Shown in pieces: positions 1 to 12,963 of a DNA stretch of 64,000 bases. Where the stretch lies: positions 655,384 through 719,383 of the forward strand of contig JAZKJV010009329.1 of NCBI GenBank assembly GCA_037367405.1. Reading direction: 5' to 3'. The notes beneath the pieces are model-generated. The model worked only from the letters and a program-made list of their open reading frames with translations, did not search any database and had not been told where the DNA came from. The position numbers were made by a program, and so were the translations under genes. The DNA comes from Ottelia alismoides. Its lineage: Eukaryota; Streptophyta; Magnoliopsida; Alismatales; Hydrocharitaceae. Positions within the stretch are counted from its first letter, which is position 1. Every line of letters starts with the position of its first letter.

Positions 1-20
1 CAAAGGTAAAGCATAGGGGG
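1..20 (+). repeat. 3' end and polypurine tract of a Tat-like LTR element
   Basis: The window opens in the internal 3' end of a plus-oriented LTR element. A purine tract (GCATAGGGGG, 11-20) directly precedes TGATGAATC at 21. The same junction recurs at 6021-6033 and 47690-47703, and reversed at 42523. In LTR elements the polypurine tract primes plus-strand DNA, so base 21 is the first base of the 3' LTR. Confidence 0.75.
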
Positions 21-3000
21 TGATGAATCTGCGATTCATCATCTTTATTCATTTATTGTAGCTTAAAATCCCTTATAAACACCTGCATATAACACTAACT
101 CCATATTCTTATTAACTTGCATCAGTGTGTAAATATTGTACATTTCTTAATAATTTTAACCTAAAATAAATAAAGAAAGAAAGAAAGGAAAAATAAAGAA
201 AAGGAAAAAAGAGGAAGACTGTATACAGGTTGACCCGAACTCCGAGAGAAGGTCAAGACTTGAACTGATCGACCAGGAATAAAGTAGGGGGAGATAGGGC
301 CCTTCATTAGAAAATCCAAAAAAATGCATGTGTTGTAAATACTAATCTTATTTTGTATATATCTGTATAAAACTGACACTAATTTATTTATGCCTTAATT
401 GACCTTAAATCAAATAACTTTCAAAACCAAAGTTGTAAATAAAAATGTGTCCTAATTAATAAAAATGATTGCACAATTTCAATCATGTACAGAATAAAAG
501 TAGCCACACTTAGAAAAAGCAACTAAGCATTAATTGAAAGACCAATTCCGGCTCCATATGAGCTCAAATTGAATCAATCTCACTTCCATTGGTTTTGAAA
601 TTAAATTATCTCTAAAATGGTTGTATTTTCATAATTTTTGGAGTTACGGTTGAAAAGTCGATTTTTTGGGGTGGTTTGTGCAATTTTCCCATGTATTTTG
701 TGCATATTGTATTTGTATATATTTGTAAATTAGTCTTACTAATTATTTAAAATAAAAATAAAAATAATAAATAATAAATTTTTAAAACAAAAAAGGCTAA
801 TTTCCTCATTTACCCTTGTACATAATAACATATATGTATATAGTATATGTATATAGATGCGATTTTTAAATAATCAACATAAAAAAATAAAAAATTACAT
901 TTTTTAATTCAAATAAATAAGTGACGAAAATTTAAAAAAAAGACAGTTTTGTAAATATGTTTATCTCTTTTATCTCATTTCATCTCTCTTATCCCTTCCA
1001 CCAAAAAAATTAAAAATTCATTTCAATTTTCATCTCTTTTTTCTCTTCCACCAAAAAATCAAAAATTCAAATTTCATCTCTTTTTTATTTATATGGCTAC
1101 TTCTCCCTCGTTCCAACTTGATCAATCTTTAGATAGAGGAGCTCGATCTCTGAGAGAAAATTTCGTCGAGAATAGTGCTTAGTCTCCGAGCCGTCCGGTG
1201 ACAACGAGTCGGCCTTGTCGAGGAGATCACGGTCCTTTTCCACTGCTAAGGTGAGATCCACATTTTTCTTATTTTTATCTAAGTTAATCGTAGTTTATTT
1301 CTCGCATTTTTATCTCGTTGTCATTTTTTGTTTATCTAGATCTTAAAATCCACCACGATTTCTTCTGCCACCGACTCGATTTTTCATCTCACTTTATCGA
1401 TCTCCACGCGTTCTAATTCTATCGTCCACGATCTCTCAACTCCGGCCACGTATGGTGGCCGGAGATCGGATTCGAATCTCTCATGCCCGTCGGATCCTCA
1501 TTCATTTTTCCGATTTGTAAATAAATAAAAAAATTTGCTTCGTTTTTCTCCAACGTTTGTTTTGTAGGATCATTAAAAAAAGAATAAAAAAATAAAAAAT
1601 CTCTTTATCCTATTTTTTTAATTCCTTTTTTTCAGATTTACAATAAAAAATAATAAAAAAAATTTATTCACTATTTACAAATCAAATTGCAAAAAAAATT
1701 AAAAAAGGGGAAGAAACGGCAACAGGGTCGCCACCCCTACCACCGTCGCCGGCCATCCTCCAATTTGTGGTGGCCCGCACCTCCGCCGGCTCGCGGTCTC
1801 CGCCTGCAGGTGCCTCCAGCAGACCCGCCGAGCCTCCAGTAATCCTCCACCAGCCGCGTGCCTCGCTCGTCCGCCGCGAAGGGCGACAGCGCCACCCACA
1901 GCTGGGGCCCCCTCAAGACTCCAGCAGACCCGCCGTCCTAACCACCTCCAGATCCAACCCGCGTGAGGCAGCACCACCCATGGAACCTCCCAGGCGACCC
2001 ACGCGTACTGTGTGCCGTCCGCACCGCTCGTGGCGGTGGAAAAGCACCGCCGCTCCGCCCCCTTGCTCGCCGCATGAAGGAAGAAGATAAGGCAGCAGCG
2101 TCCACTTGCCCCTCTTGCCCCTTTGTGATTGAAAGAGACGAAGCTCTCTAGGGCTTGGATTAAAAAATTATATTTGCAAAAATTACAACTAAAGCCCTCC
2201 GAAGATTTTGAAATTGTAAAAGAGTCCCTGCCAGAGCCTCAAACACATGACATGCACGTGGTACATTGGTAAAATTGCGCTTTCTTCCTTGTGATTTATT
2301 TTTATTATTTATTTGATGCAAAAACAAAATTTATTTACATTTTAGTCCCTAAACAACAGAACAAAAACTTGCATGCTCTATTTGAATGAAATAAATGTTA
2401 TTCGTGATCTAAAAAACTTTGCAAAAATATGCTATGCTCCTGATGTGATTATCTTCCTAGCATAAAATTTTCATTGCATTTTAATTTCATTTATTATTAT
2501 TAAAAAATTCAAAACATATCATTTTTCCTTGTTTGGAATTCCAAAATTCATAAAAATTCAAATATTGTTCCAAAAATTCCAAAAATTTAGGGTAGTTTTA
2601 TTTCATTATCTTTTAATTTCTGACCAAGTTTCACGCATATTTCTTTATAAAACCCAAAAAATTGAAAAAAATATCAAAAATTTTATAAAAATCACAGAAA
2701 ATTCTACAAAAATCCAAAAATTATTATTTCAGTTTCTATTTGTAGATAATTACTTCTAGTTTATCTTAAAAATAATTGTCAGGAGTTTTAGGTATTAAAA
2801 TATTTTTAAGTTGCAAATTACTCCAGGCTGTGCACATTTTCGTATTTTCTCACTGTTTGATTTTTAGAAAAATACAAAAACATCTGAAAATTCCACAAAA
2901 ATTCTCAAAAATATTTTAGAACTTTAAAACATAAAAATATTTTCTTTGGATTTTTCTGAGTATTTTTTATTAAATTGAAAAATTACAAAAAGAGTTGGTG

Positions 3001-3370
3001 TACGTATTTTTTGTCTTGTGAATATTACTTCACGTTATTTTTGAAAATAATTGCAAAATCAAAATCACTAAAAAATTGAAAATCAGAAAATATAAAAAAA
3101 TAAAAAGATTAATAAAATCACAAAAACCAAGGATAGTTGTACTTTGAGATTCTTTTTTTCTCTTAATTAATTCTTGATTAATTGAATAACTCTCGGGATT
3201 TGTTGCCACTCTGAGTTCGACCATGTCCGCTATACAAGTTAATAAGTAGCAAAAATTAAAAAAATAAATATTATTTGTTTGTCTCCGGATTTTGGGGATA
3301 ACAATGACCAATTCATTTATAATTAATTTTCCGACCCCCCAGATTTCCGTGAACAACACCAACCAGAACC
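21..3370 (+). repeat. Tat-like LTR, plus orientation (right edge approximate)
   Basis: Starts with a small terminal hairpin (TGATGAATC then GATTCATCA, 21-41). Next come an AT-rich segment with a block near 210-300 that is shared with other LTRs here, a leader with a TATA-like TTTATATGG near 1088 and a donor-like AAG|GTGAG near 1250, a GC-rich segment (about 1690-2150), then AT-rich sequence full of AAATTCCAAAAA-like words. A GAGTTCGACC motif near 3210 matches the U5-side motif of the other LTRs. No primer-binding site follows, so the right edge near 3370 is a guess and this may be a solo or truncated LTR. I see no gene; the short ORFs at 1699-2151 are by-products of base composition. Confidence 0.55.
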
Positions 3371-5130
3371 CTTAGGGTTCTGTGAATCGAGGTTTCCTTC
3401 TGCTGCTTCACCGGAGACTTCTCCACCATCGTCCATCTCGCCCCGATCCTCCACCACATAAAAGCCAAGACCCTCGGTGTTGTCTCGCTAGTGTTGCTTA
3501 CCCTTTTGCAGGTCTTGAAGGGGGCATTTCAGACCCGTTTTGCTTGAGAAGACTCTCCAGGTGTCCTTGCTCCTCCATAGCTCTTCCGACGAACTTCAGA
3601 GCTCTTTGAGGTATCCAGCAGGTCCCTGACATGTACAGAAGCATGTAAAACTACTCAGTGGTGATGGAGAAGGTCTGAGATGCACCAAGTTCTTAGTTGT
3701 TCTTCTAACAACCTTCTTCATCGTCCGATGAAACATCGCATATCAAACGCCACAAGAGACGTCCGATCTTCTGTGCCTTGACCGTTCAATCGCCATCTGC
3801 AATCTAATCCCAAAAGTCCAGAGGCAAACCTGTATCGTCGCACCACATGCAGACACGTGTCCAAGTGAATGAACCAGAACTGTCCGATGGCACGCAAGAT
3901 GGGGCAAATTGCAAATCATGCCCTAAATCTTTTTGTATTTATTATTTAATGTCGTAAATAAAAGATGTAGTTTACATGAAATGGGAATTTTGCATTCGAA
4001 CCTCGTACTTATTTATAATTACTTTTGGGTCAATGTCAGGTCACCTCACGTGGCATCCCACGTGAAGTGGCCATTTTGCAAATAAAACCCTGGAACTTTT
4101 TGTATTTCATTTTAATCCGATAAATTTTATATATGTGGTATACTTTTTAGAAAATTGTAGTGGAGCCCTGAAGTTTATTTATAGTTATTCCCTTACCGGC
4201 TTGTGAATTTTGGTGCTTGGATTTCATTTATTAAAAATAATACCCTTGCTCTAAAATCAAGTAAAAATAGGGTTAAATGCCTGGTAGCATGTAGTTTCAT
4301 GCCACATTTTTATTTTGCATTTTTGGGCTTTTTTAACCATTTATGAAAAATCAGAATGAGCGCATTTTTATTTTATCTAACTTAAAAATACTAAAAAATA
4401 AAATTACATTTTGAAAAATTCCAAAAATATATATTTTATCTATTTTATCATATGTTAACTGAATTCCAAAGAGCTCTAAAAATAGAAAAGAAAACTCTTA
4501 AAAATTGAAAATACCAAAAACCTTTATAAAAATCCAAAAAATCTCAAAAACCCAAAAAATAGTTTTCTCGATTTTATAATTTTCTCTATATATTACCTAT
4601 ATGTGAAAAATTGACTTGGATATTTTTGGACCTCATTTCTTATTTTTAATATTCAACTCAATCTCGTCTTATTATTAAATCTCTGATTTGGGATATTTTT
4701 TATTTTAAAAATTCATGAAAATTCACGAAACATTAAAAAAATATTTAAAACATAAAAACACTACATTTTTAGACATTTTCATTTATATTTATATCTATAC
4801 TGTCTAGTATGGAATGTATAGCCTTATATACCTTATATATATATTAAAAAAGATAAAAATATATAAAATGTAAAAAGGAAATACAAAATTATAATATAAA
4901 AAAAATACAAAAAATAAAACAAAAATAAAATAAAAATATATAAAATTAAAAACCCACAAAAACAATAAAATGGACAAGAGAAAAGAACAAAATTTTGCGC
5001 ATCATTTCACAAAATCTATCGTTTGCTCCCTGAGTTCGACCTCTACACATGCTTATACCTATACACAATTGCTGTAGAGTTATAATAAAATTTACCTCCA
5101 CACTTTTATTTCATTGCTTGATTTATTTGT
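3371..5130 (+). repeat. second Tat-like LTR, plus orientation, lacking its 5' part
   Basis: Begins in a GC-rich leader (3380-3900) like that of the other LTRs. A G-box pair (two CACGTG-type sites in inverted arrangement) lies at 4036-4066. AT-rich sequence follows, and a second GAGTTCGACC U5-side motif lies at about 5033-5042. The TGATGAAT start is absent, so the 5' part is missing. Edges are approximate. Confidence 0.45.
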
Positions 5131-6032
5131 ATGTTAATTCTTGATCAACCCGGGTTTCGTGAGTGGTCTCTTAAGCAACAATGTAGTTCTCGCCTTGTGT
5201 AGACTACTTTAGACCCTCACAAAATCCATGTTATCACCCCCACCCTAGTCTAGTGGAATGGACGTCTAAACGCAAGATGTTTGGGTTGCGATAAAGCTTA
5301 AAAAGAGGGTTGGTCTACTAGCTCAAGAAGAAAAAGTGATTATATAAATGTTGTCATATATAGTTCCCAAAAAATGCAAAATCAAAAACTCCAAAATGAA
5401 TAGACAGGAAAAAGTCAAAGAAAAACCAAATCCCATCATAGTGTGTATTAAATAAGCAATGCATTATGCTTTAAAGTCAAATATCTCAAGATTGCATGTA
5501 GCAGGAGAATTGGCTACACTGGTCAAGCTCCATAGTATACGTGACTACACCGGTCACAATTCTTTCTTCTCTCTACCCCCTCTTCTTGAGTCGGTTGCAC
5601 TTGAACTTAGACAGGAATAACCCGATACTTGAGGAACGATTATCTAGATTCGGGAATTGGGAATATCTTGCTAAGGAGACTGTTCATTGTAATTTCTGGT
5701 GAGTAGATCTACATACACTTTCACTATACAAGTAAGACTCATAGTCATAAGGGTTTACGTATGAAGAGACTTATTACGACCTAACTATTAAGGCGACCTG
5801 AAAAGAGACTTATGGAACTAGAGGGCTATTAAGTTTTAGGTTCCATTCTCAATAAGGTTCCGAACACATTAACAATCCAAAGTCTTAAATGTGCTCTAAA
5901 CTTTGATTTTGTGAAGACAAGTATAAAAGTTTTAATCATTCTACTTTCTTTATTTTCCTTTTCTTTCTCTTTTTGCATTACTCATTCTTATATTAAATGT
6001 TTGCTAGGGACTAGCAAAGGTAAGTATAGGGG
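5131..6032 (+). mobile_element. internal 3' remnant of a Tat-like element with polypurine tract
   Basis: This stretch matches the captured segment at 47047-47702, for example around the GACTACAC..GGTCA motif (5541) and the CCTCTTCTTGAG motif (5580). It ends in a stem-loop TTGCTAGGGACTAGCAA (6001-6017) and purine tract TAAGTATAGGGG (6021-6032). A stem-loop just upstream of the polypurine tract is a common arrangement in plant Tat/Athila-type elements. No coding frame survives; only this 3' untranslated end is recognisable. Confidence 0.6.
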
Positions 6033-7140
6033 TGATGAATAGCCATTTATCTACCTTTATTCTTCCATTTTGTCTTTAAAGCCATGTTAAAACACCTGTA
6101 AATATCAATAAATCACACAAATTAGCATTCATTATTCATATGTAAATAGCACATAAATACTTTTATTTAAATCCAAAATAGGAGAATAAAAAAGAAAAGA
6201 AAAATAAATAAAGTATCAAAAATACTTTATGACCCTAAACCTCGAGACCAAGTTATTATTGAATAGGTCGACAAGGAATAAAGTAGGGAGAGATAAGAGT
6301 CTATACTGTATATAGAAACCCTAATTTTCCTTCTTTAAAATGGCCATTTTCCACTACTTTACCCTTCATTTTGTATACCTCAAATAATAAAATGTTCAAC
6401 ATAGAGCTTGTATATAAATTATAGAGAAAGTCATAAAATAATTGCACATAAAAATAATGCATTGTGCAACTAGGACACACAGATTAAAAGTCGTCAACCA
6501 AAAACTCACCTCCATTGCATTCTAATTAAATTATATATTTAACGAAGGTAGTTTCATTAAAATGGAGTTAAAATGCAAGGGTCAGTTTTTGGGTCCTATT
6601 GTAATGTGTATCTGTATATGATGTTCAAATATTTTATTCTTTACATTTTTATCCCGCTTAAATTTTAAATAAATGTATATGATGGATGAAACATAACTAA
6701 AATAATAAACATTAAATAAAATCACAAAATAAACCATACATAAATAATAGAATACTAATATATAGGTATATTGTATTTATAATACATTGTACATAGATTT
6801 ATTTGAGTACATAAATAAAATATAAAATAAAAAATGTAAATATGTCTTAAAATATATTGTAAATAAATAAAATGAGTAAATATAGTAACATGTATATAAA
6901 ATAATTAAAAATAACTATAAATACATAATATACATATAGAAATACTTTTAAAATAGTATATAAAAATAATACCTACTAAATTAGTTTGTAAAAATAAATA
7001 AAAAGCATAATTAAATAGATTGTAAATAAATAAACAACTTTCACGTTTTGACTTTTTATTTATTAAATATGTAGATATTTTATTTCCATTTATTTGATTT
7101 GTTATTTCTATCATGTCTCTTAGTTGTTATGTATGGACCA
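6033..7140 (+). repeat. 5' part of a Tat-like 3' LTR, plus orientation
   Basis: Begins TGATGAAT immediately after the polypurine tract. The conserved block with GGAATAAAGTAGGGAGAGAT (about 6225-6300) lies about 240 bp from the start, as in the LTR at 21. It is AT-rich and replaced by reversed LTR material somewhere near 7140; that edge is approximate. Confidence 0.55.
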
Positions 7141-9186
7141 ATAGACGCACATTGATATTTGACCCTCGATCAACTATCCAGTGTCCAACGCCTCTGATAA
7201 AGCTGAAAAATCGGTTTCGACGAAGATTGATCTTCAAATAACAAAATCATATGCTCGATTCTCTAGGGATCGGCCGAGGGGTTATAAAATGCAAGATCAA
7301 AAACTGATGAAAAGTTAAGTTTCCAGGCGAACTTGTGAAATGCGTGAGAACGAAGGTAGATGGCGTCGCGATTCAAAAGGATTTGAAATGCTTTTAAGAG
7401 AGGAGTTGCGAAGGGCGTTGATCCTAGATGATTAGTCTAACTAAATCGGGGATTAGCGTTGCTAATCAACGCATGAGAATCGAGGCAAAAAAGCTAAGAA
7501 GATGGACGAAGAGGTCTGGGGATTCAAGGTTTATTACCTGGAAATGTTGCTCGACGGGCGACCCTTGATCGGAGCTGGACACGCGCTGGGCGGCGATGCA
7601 AGGCGGTGTGGCTACCTTGGAACCTTCTCCGACGTCTCCTCCTCCTCGCGGGCTTCTCCAAGGCGCTGTCACCACCGTAGGTTGACCGGAGCGAGGCTAG
7701 GAAGATGAGGGGTCGGCTAACTGGAACTGGGTTTCAGTTTGTTGGAAGAGTTGGTTTGTTAATGGCGACCTTTGGAGGTATTTATAGGAGGGATTTCGTG
7801 GGCTCCAAGTTTAGATCTAGGGCTGGCGTTGAAGAGGGTAGTTAGGAGAAGGGGATCGAGGGTTTAGATTGTATGGAGAGGTTAAAGGTTACACGGGAAA
7901 AATCATGGAAGTCGGCCGGTCAGAACAGAAGTCGGCTGAACAGAATCTTGAAGAAGATGAACCAGGTGCTGACACGTGTCAGCACCTGGTTGGCCCAGAG
8001 GTGAAAATTCTTTATAAAATAGATAATAATTAGTAAATAAAGTTATTTAAATTAGGTATAAATACAAGAAAGTTAAATAAATAAATTATCTAATTTATGG
8101 AATAATTACCTTTAATAAATTATAAATATTATTCAAGATATAAATATTATATTAATAAATATGTATTTATAAATAGGTTTTAGATTTTTAATTTAATAAA
8201 TAAATAAATAAAAATTAATTTTATATTTTCTTAATTATTAGAATATTAAATAAGGTTTATGTGAATTTTATAGATTTTAATAAATTAATTTACATATTTT
8301 AATAATTAGAGGTATAAGTTCTCTAGTTCATTTATACCTATATTTTAAGGTTTTTGATTTTATTAAAATAATAAATAAGGTCCAAAAATTATGAAATAAT
8401 TTAGGGTGAAACTACAAGATCGTGAAATAATTTAAAATTATAAAATCGGGAAAGCTATAAATAATATGTGTTACATAAAATAAATAGCCCAGAAACCCCG
8501 TTGTTTTTTGGTCCCAAAACCGACTTTTTGCAAACAGACTCCGAATTCGATGAAACTACCTTTATTAATTAGAAAATATTGTTTATGAACTTTAAAGGTG
8601 AGTAGAGTGAAATTGGAGTCCGTATAAGGAAGTTATGATGTTCGGAAGTTGAGATTTTGACATTTTACATGCTGAGTTTCTTGGCATATATACAAGGTAA
8701 TATTTTTTAACTTATTTTTATATTTTTATATACATTTTTAGAAATAATTAGGAAAAGGATTTGGTGAAAAATATGTTCATATGAAATAGTTAAAAATCTT
8801 TAAAGTTTTGTATTTATTTTATAAATAGTGAAAGGTGTATATGTGTGTGTTAATTTATTTTTTTAGGTTTTCTTTCCTTATCTCCCCCTACTTTTTGGTT
8901 TGTCGGCCAATCCATGCTGACTTGGTCTCGGGGGTTAGGCTATAAATATATCTTACAGCCATATTTATATTTTAAGTCATATTGTATATATATACATAGA
9001 TTCAATCTGCCTTTTCTTTCTTTTCTTGTTCTTTATTTATTTACATGATTTTAGTGGTTAAAAGTGAATATTTATACATGAATGATGATTTGTTAAAAGA
9101 TTAGAATTAATGGATATTTACATGCATTTTTTAAGGGTTTTAAGACGAAATGCGATAGAAAAGTTAATGAATCATGGATTCATCAG
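7141..9186 (-). repeat. Tat-like LTR, minus orientation (5' end at 9186)
   Basis: Read on the minus strand it starts at 9186 with TGATGAATCCATGATTCAT (terminal hairpin), then has the conserved CTCCCCCTACTTT block (8882-8894) and a GC-rich leader (about 7300-8000). It faces the plus-oriented LTR start at 6033, so two LTR 5' ends converge here, probably through nesting. The small ORFs at 7466-7708 lie on both strands of the GC-rich leader and I do not believe them. Confidence 0.55.
7960..7991. repeat. 32-bp perfect palindrome centred on a G-box
   Basis: Every base from 7960 to 7991 is mirrored by its complement. The centre is CACGTG inside ACACGTGT, extended by AGGTGCTG on one side and CAGCACCT on the other. 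CACGTG is the core site of plant bZIP/bHLH factors. It lies at the edge of the GC-rich leader of the LTR. Confidence 0.95.
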
Positions 9187-10587
9187 CCTCCCATGTCAGA
9201 GACATTTGACTCACCTTTCTTCTGACTTTCACCAATCTTTTGGCAATGATCCATTGTTCGATGGAGTTTGGTTCCTTCACGAAATATATTTTCATGTTCC
9301 TCCATCATGTAGCACACTTAGGTAAACTGTACATACACCCTATCATCAGCAAACCCTCGATCTTTCAAGCCTTCTAGTCTTGTATATAAATAACACCCAA
9401 TCTTCAATTTTTGGTTTTTGGTATGTCTTTTACCCCATTTCTTCTAGAATATATTGGCTTGAGGTAGCAGCTTTGTGATAAGGAGTTGATCTCGCCATTT
9501 TGAGGTGTGGAGAGGGAGTGTTCGATGCAACATCCCCTTTATTAGAGCTTATCTACGTTGCTGACTCTTCTAGGCAGAATAATGACCTGTTGAGGCATAG
9601 ATTGTTATGTTTTCTTCTCGCATTTACTTTGCATCTGAATTCCATATTTAATTCAGTTTTTATTTCATGATTTTACTACAATTTCTAGCATAATACCTTA
9701 GATTAAAGTTCATCAAAGCTCTAGGCTCCAGCCACTCTCCACACCTATGACTCCCTCATTCCAACCCAACCACCATTTCATCATCCTCCCATGTCATTTC
9801 TCTACCTACAGATCTGCACAGGTGCCCTTGATATGCTCCAGATTAAGTCCACAGTGTTCCCTCTTTTGCCATCACCGGAGTGCCTCCGTTCCACTACATT
9901 TCTTACTTTCCTCCACCAATAAAAATCCAAGAGGCATTTCTTGTGCTTTGTCCATCTTCCTATGCATGTATTGGACCCTAGAGACCCCATCTGTGGGGTG
10001 ATCGTGTTCTGCTTAGGTAGCCCCAGGTTGTTTAACTCTCACAAGCTACAAGCCCCCATTGAGGGGGTCCGGACCATTTTGACCTCACCAACTGCTATGG
10101 ACCGTCTCTACGATCCCTTAGAGCATCTCAGTAGCAAGAAACATGGTCGTTGCACATCGCAACGGTCGATATAGGGAAGGCACCTTCGATGTTCTTCCCA
10201 ATTTTTGGGAATGAAGTCGCTACTTTCCTATTAGGCTTGTGCTCCAGGTCTTCTTCCAACTGCTGGATCGAGCATAACCTTCACCATCGGATCCATTAAC
10301 AAATCTAATCCGAGGCATCCATTGGTAAACCATCATCCACCGTGTCCAAAGCACCATGTGTTTAAGTAAGATCATCTACGTTGTTGGTATGTACACCTTT
10401 ATGCATAATTTGTAAAGATCCCCTCTTCTTTTATGCATTAAAGTTCTGTAAATATTTTGTTATGTGTAATATTTGTAGTAAAATTGTACATTATACCATG
10501 GACTCATTCATATTTGAATTTCTGTCTTTGCCAACTCGCCTCACGTGTAGTCCCACATGAGGAGCTGGGATATTTACAATATCTACC
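9187..10587 (+). repeat. Tat-like LTR fragment that received the 10.6-22.4 kb element (left half)
   Basis: Follows the reversed LTR end at 9186. It holds a TATA-like TATATAAATA (about 9401) and a G-box pair (CACGTG at about 10543 with CACATG at 10556) matching the pattern at 4036-4066. It ends in CTACC (10583-10587), the left TSD of the inserted element. The AT-rich sequence after the right TSD at 22398 continues the same pattern, so the two halves appear to be one LTR. Short overlapping ORFs at 9747-10174 show no recognisable protein. Confidence 0.45.
10583..10587. repeat. left target-site duplication CTACC
   Basis: CTACC here is repeated at 22394-22398, just outside the outer end (ATTCATCA) of the right LTR. 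Five base pairs is the usual TSD length for Ty3/gypsy elements. Confidence 0.7.
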
Positions 10588-12064
10588 TGTTGATGCACTA
10601 AACTTTGGGGTTTTTTAAAAGAATTATTCACAAATGAAATTATGGTCGTCACAACCCAAAGAGGAGTCAAATAAAAATTTATTCGATTCTTAAACAAAAA
10701 TAAATAGAGAAAATGTAGCAAGATAACTTTGCTATTTAATTTACCTATACAGTTAAAAGTATTGAACTTGGGGAGGCTACAAAAATCGGAGGGTTAGTCT
10801 ATTGCTTGAAAAAATCAACGAAAAGAATCAAGGAATCTCTATGTACACTATGCTTGGTTTTTGTATTTTTTTTTGAATTTTGTAATTTTTATGAAATTTT
10901 ATTTTTTATGTTTTATTTAGTTTTATTATTTTTATTTTTCTATTATTAATTTTGTAAAATATTTTTTATTTTTTAAAAATAAGGGAGTATTTAAAGAAAA
11001 AAAAGACACACACGCACACATACTCAACCAAACTTTTTGTATTTTCAAATATATCAAAAATAATCAAAAAATTAAACTAAAATTATTTCTGAGTTTAATA
11101 GTTTTTTAATGTTTTCATGATTTTTCTAGATTTTTTTTAAAAAATTTAAATCCTTTAAATAAATTTAAAACAAAAGAATTAATAAAAAGAATGCAAATCA
11201 AATCTTTATTAATTTTTAAAATAGAAAATGAAATAAAAATGGATAAAATGTACACTCATAGATTTTTTGTATTTTCTAGAGAGGTGTTTTATGATTTTTA
11301 TATTTTTAAATGAATTTTTATGAATATTTTATGCTTTTGAATGTTGTATGATTTTTATGGTTTTTTTGAGGAATATAAATGCCAAAATTATAAAAAATTA
11401 AAAGAAATCAAAATAAGGATATTTTTATAATTTTTGGAAAAGTTTTTTATTTTTTATTGATTTTTGGATGCAAACAAGGATTTTTGGGATCTTTTTGAAT
11501 TTTAATAAATATCAAAAATAATGAAAATGCAAAATACAATTAATGGGTGCAAGATGAATGTAATAGGAGGATAAATGACTTTTTGTGGAAGTTTTAAAGG
11601 ACTTGATAATTTTTATTTAATTTTAAACATGCAAAATAAATGCAGACTCATTGGATCATATATGTAATTATTTGAAGTTAGCAGACTAAATGATAACAAA
11701 TAAAAAATATACAGGGCGAATATTGCCATTTACCGAAGAAAGTGCGTGCAAAGGAATGTGCGCCCCGCTAAATAGACCTTTATGTAAATACATTAAATCA
11801 AAGGACCCAAGAGTAACATAGAACATGCAGATATTATTTGCAATTAACCTAAGAAAACACATGCTAGGCACGCGTGCAGTTCAAATAGGGATGAAATTGT
11901 AAATAAAATAAAGTACAAGAATCCAAATGCAATTTTCAATTTATTACATGCAAACAAGTATTCGAAAGAACTTATTTGAAAATAAAATAAATGCCGAGGA
12001 TCTGAGCACAATTATACCCTTCAATGTACATGGTAGCTTGGACGGTGGTGATGCATTGAAGCTT
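10588..12064 (-). repeat. 3' LTR of the 10.6-22.4 kb element, truncated
   Basis: Matches 15891-17323 with many small differences. Homology stops right after GAAGCTT (12064 and 17323). Beyond that the right copy continues as GC-rich leader while this copy passes directly into low-complexity 3' UTR, so the U3 part of this LTR was lost by deletion. Confidence 0.7.
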
Positions 12065-12963
12065 ACATGCACAAGCAAATGCAAGAAATATATACAGAAA
12101 ATTCTTTAAAGAAAAAGAAAATCTTTTTGAAAAAGTTTCCAAATAGTTTTGCAAATTTTTTATGGATTTTAAGATTTTTTTAAACATTTTTAAAGAAAGA
12201 AAAAGGGTTAGTAAACTGAATATATACATATCTTTACAAGGATTATATAAATTTTATACAAGATTTTATAAGAGGATGTTATGCACAAGTTTAAGATACA
12301 AGTTTTATAAAAGAATTTTATATATAATAAGGAATTTTCTTAACATGAGAATAAGTAATCAAGGTTTTTATACACATGTGTATTTTCCGAATATAAATAC
12401 ATCCAATAATTTATTTCCCTCGTGACAAAATAATTTTACAAACATTCTACAAACCTTTTCATAATTTTATACAAAAGATTTTTCAAACATTTTTCAAAAT
12501 ATTTTGCAAGGTTTTTAAAAAGTTTGTCAAACGTTTTTGCAAACTATTTTACAAATACTTTACAATTCATTTTACAAACAATTTTACAAACATGTTTTTA
12601 CAACACATTTTGCTTTGAAACATTTTACAAATAGTTTGCACAGTATACTTAATTTCGATACAGAAAATAATTTTACAAATATTTCATAAATAAAACATTT
12701 TTACAAATGATTTTGCAAAGATTTGTACAAAAATAGTTTAACAAAGATTTGTACAAACATTTTTACAAACAGTTTACAAACAATTTTACAAAAGCTTTTT
12801 GCAATTATTTTACAAAAAAAATTACAAACATTTTTCAAAAGATTTTTGCAAATATTTTTTTAAAAGCATTTTTCAAAACCCTTTTCTATATAAGAATAAT
12901 AATAGCCATATTATTAATAAAAGTACGAGTTATGGTTGAAGTATATATACAATATATACGACA
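12065..12963. repeat. degenerate tandem array of TTTTACAAA-like units
   Basis: From about 12420 to 12890 the sequence is an almost uninterrupted run of short units such as TTTTACAAA, TTTTGCAAA and CATTTTTCAAA at roughly 12-15 bp spacing. The stretch before it (12065-12420) is A/T-rich with AAATTTTATA-like words. It lies in the 3' untranslated part of the element. ORFs read through it are compositional. Confidence 0.75.
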
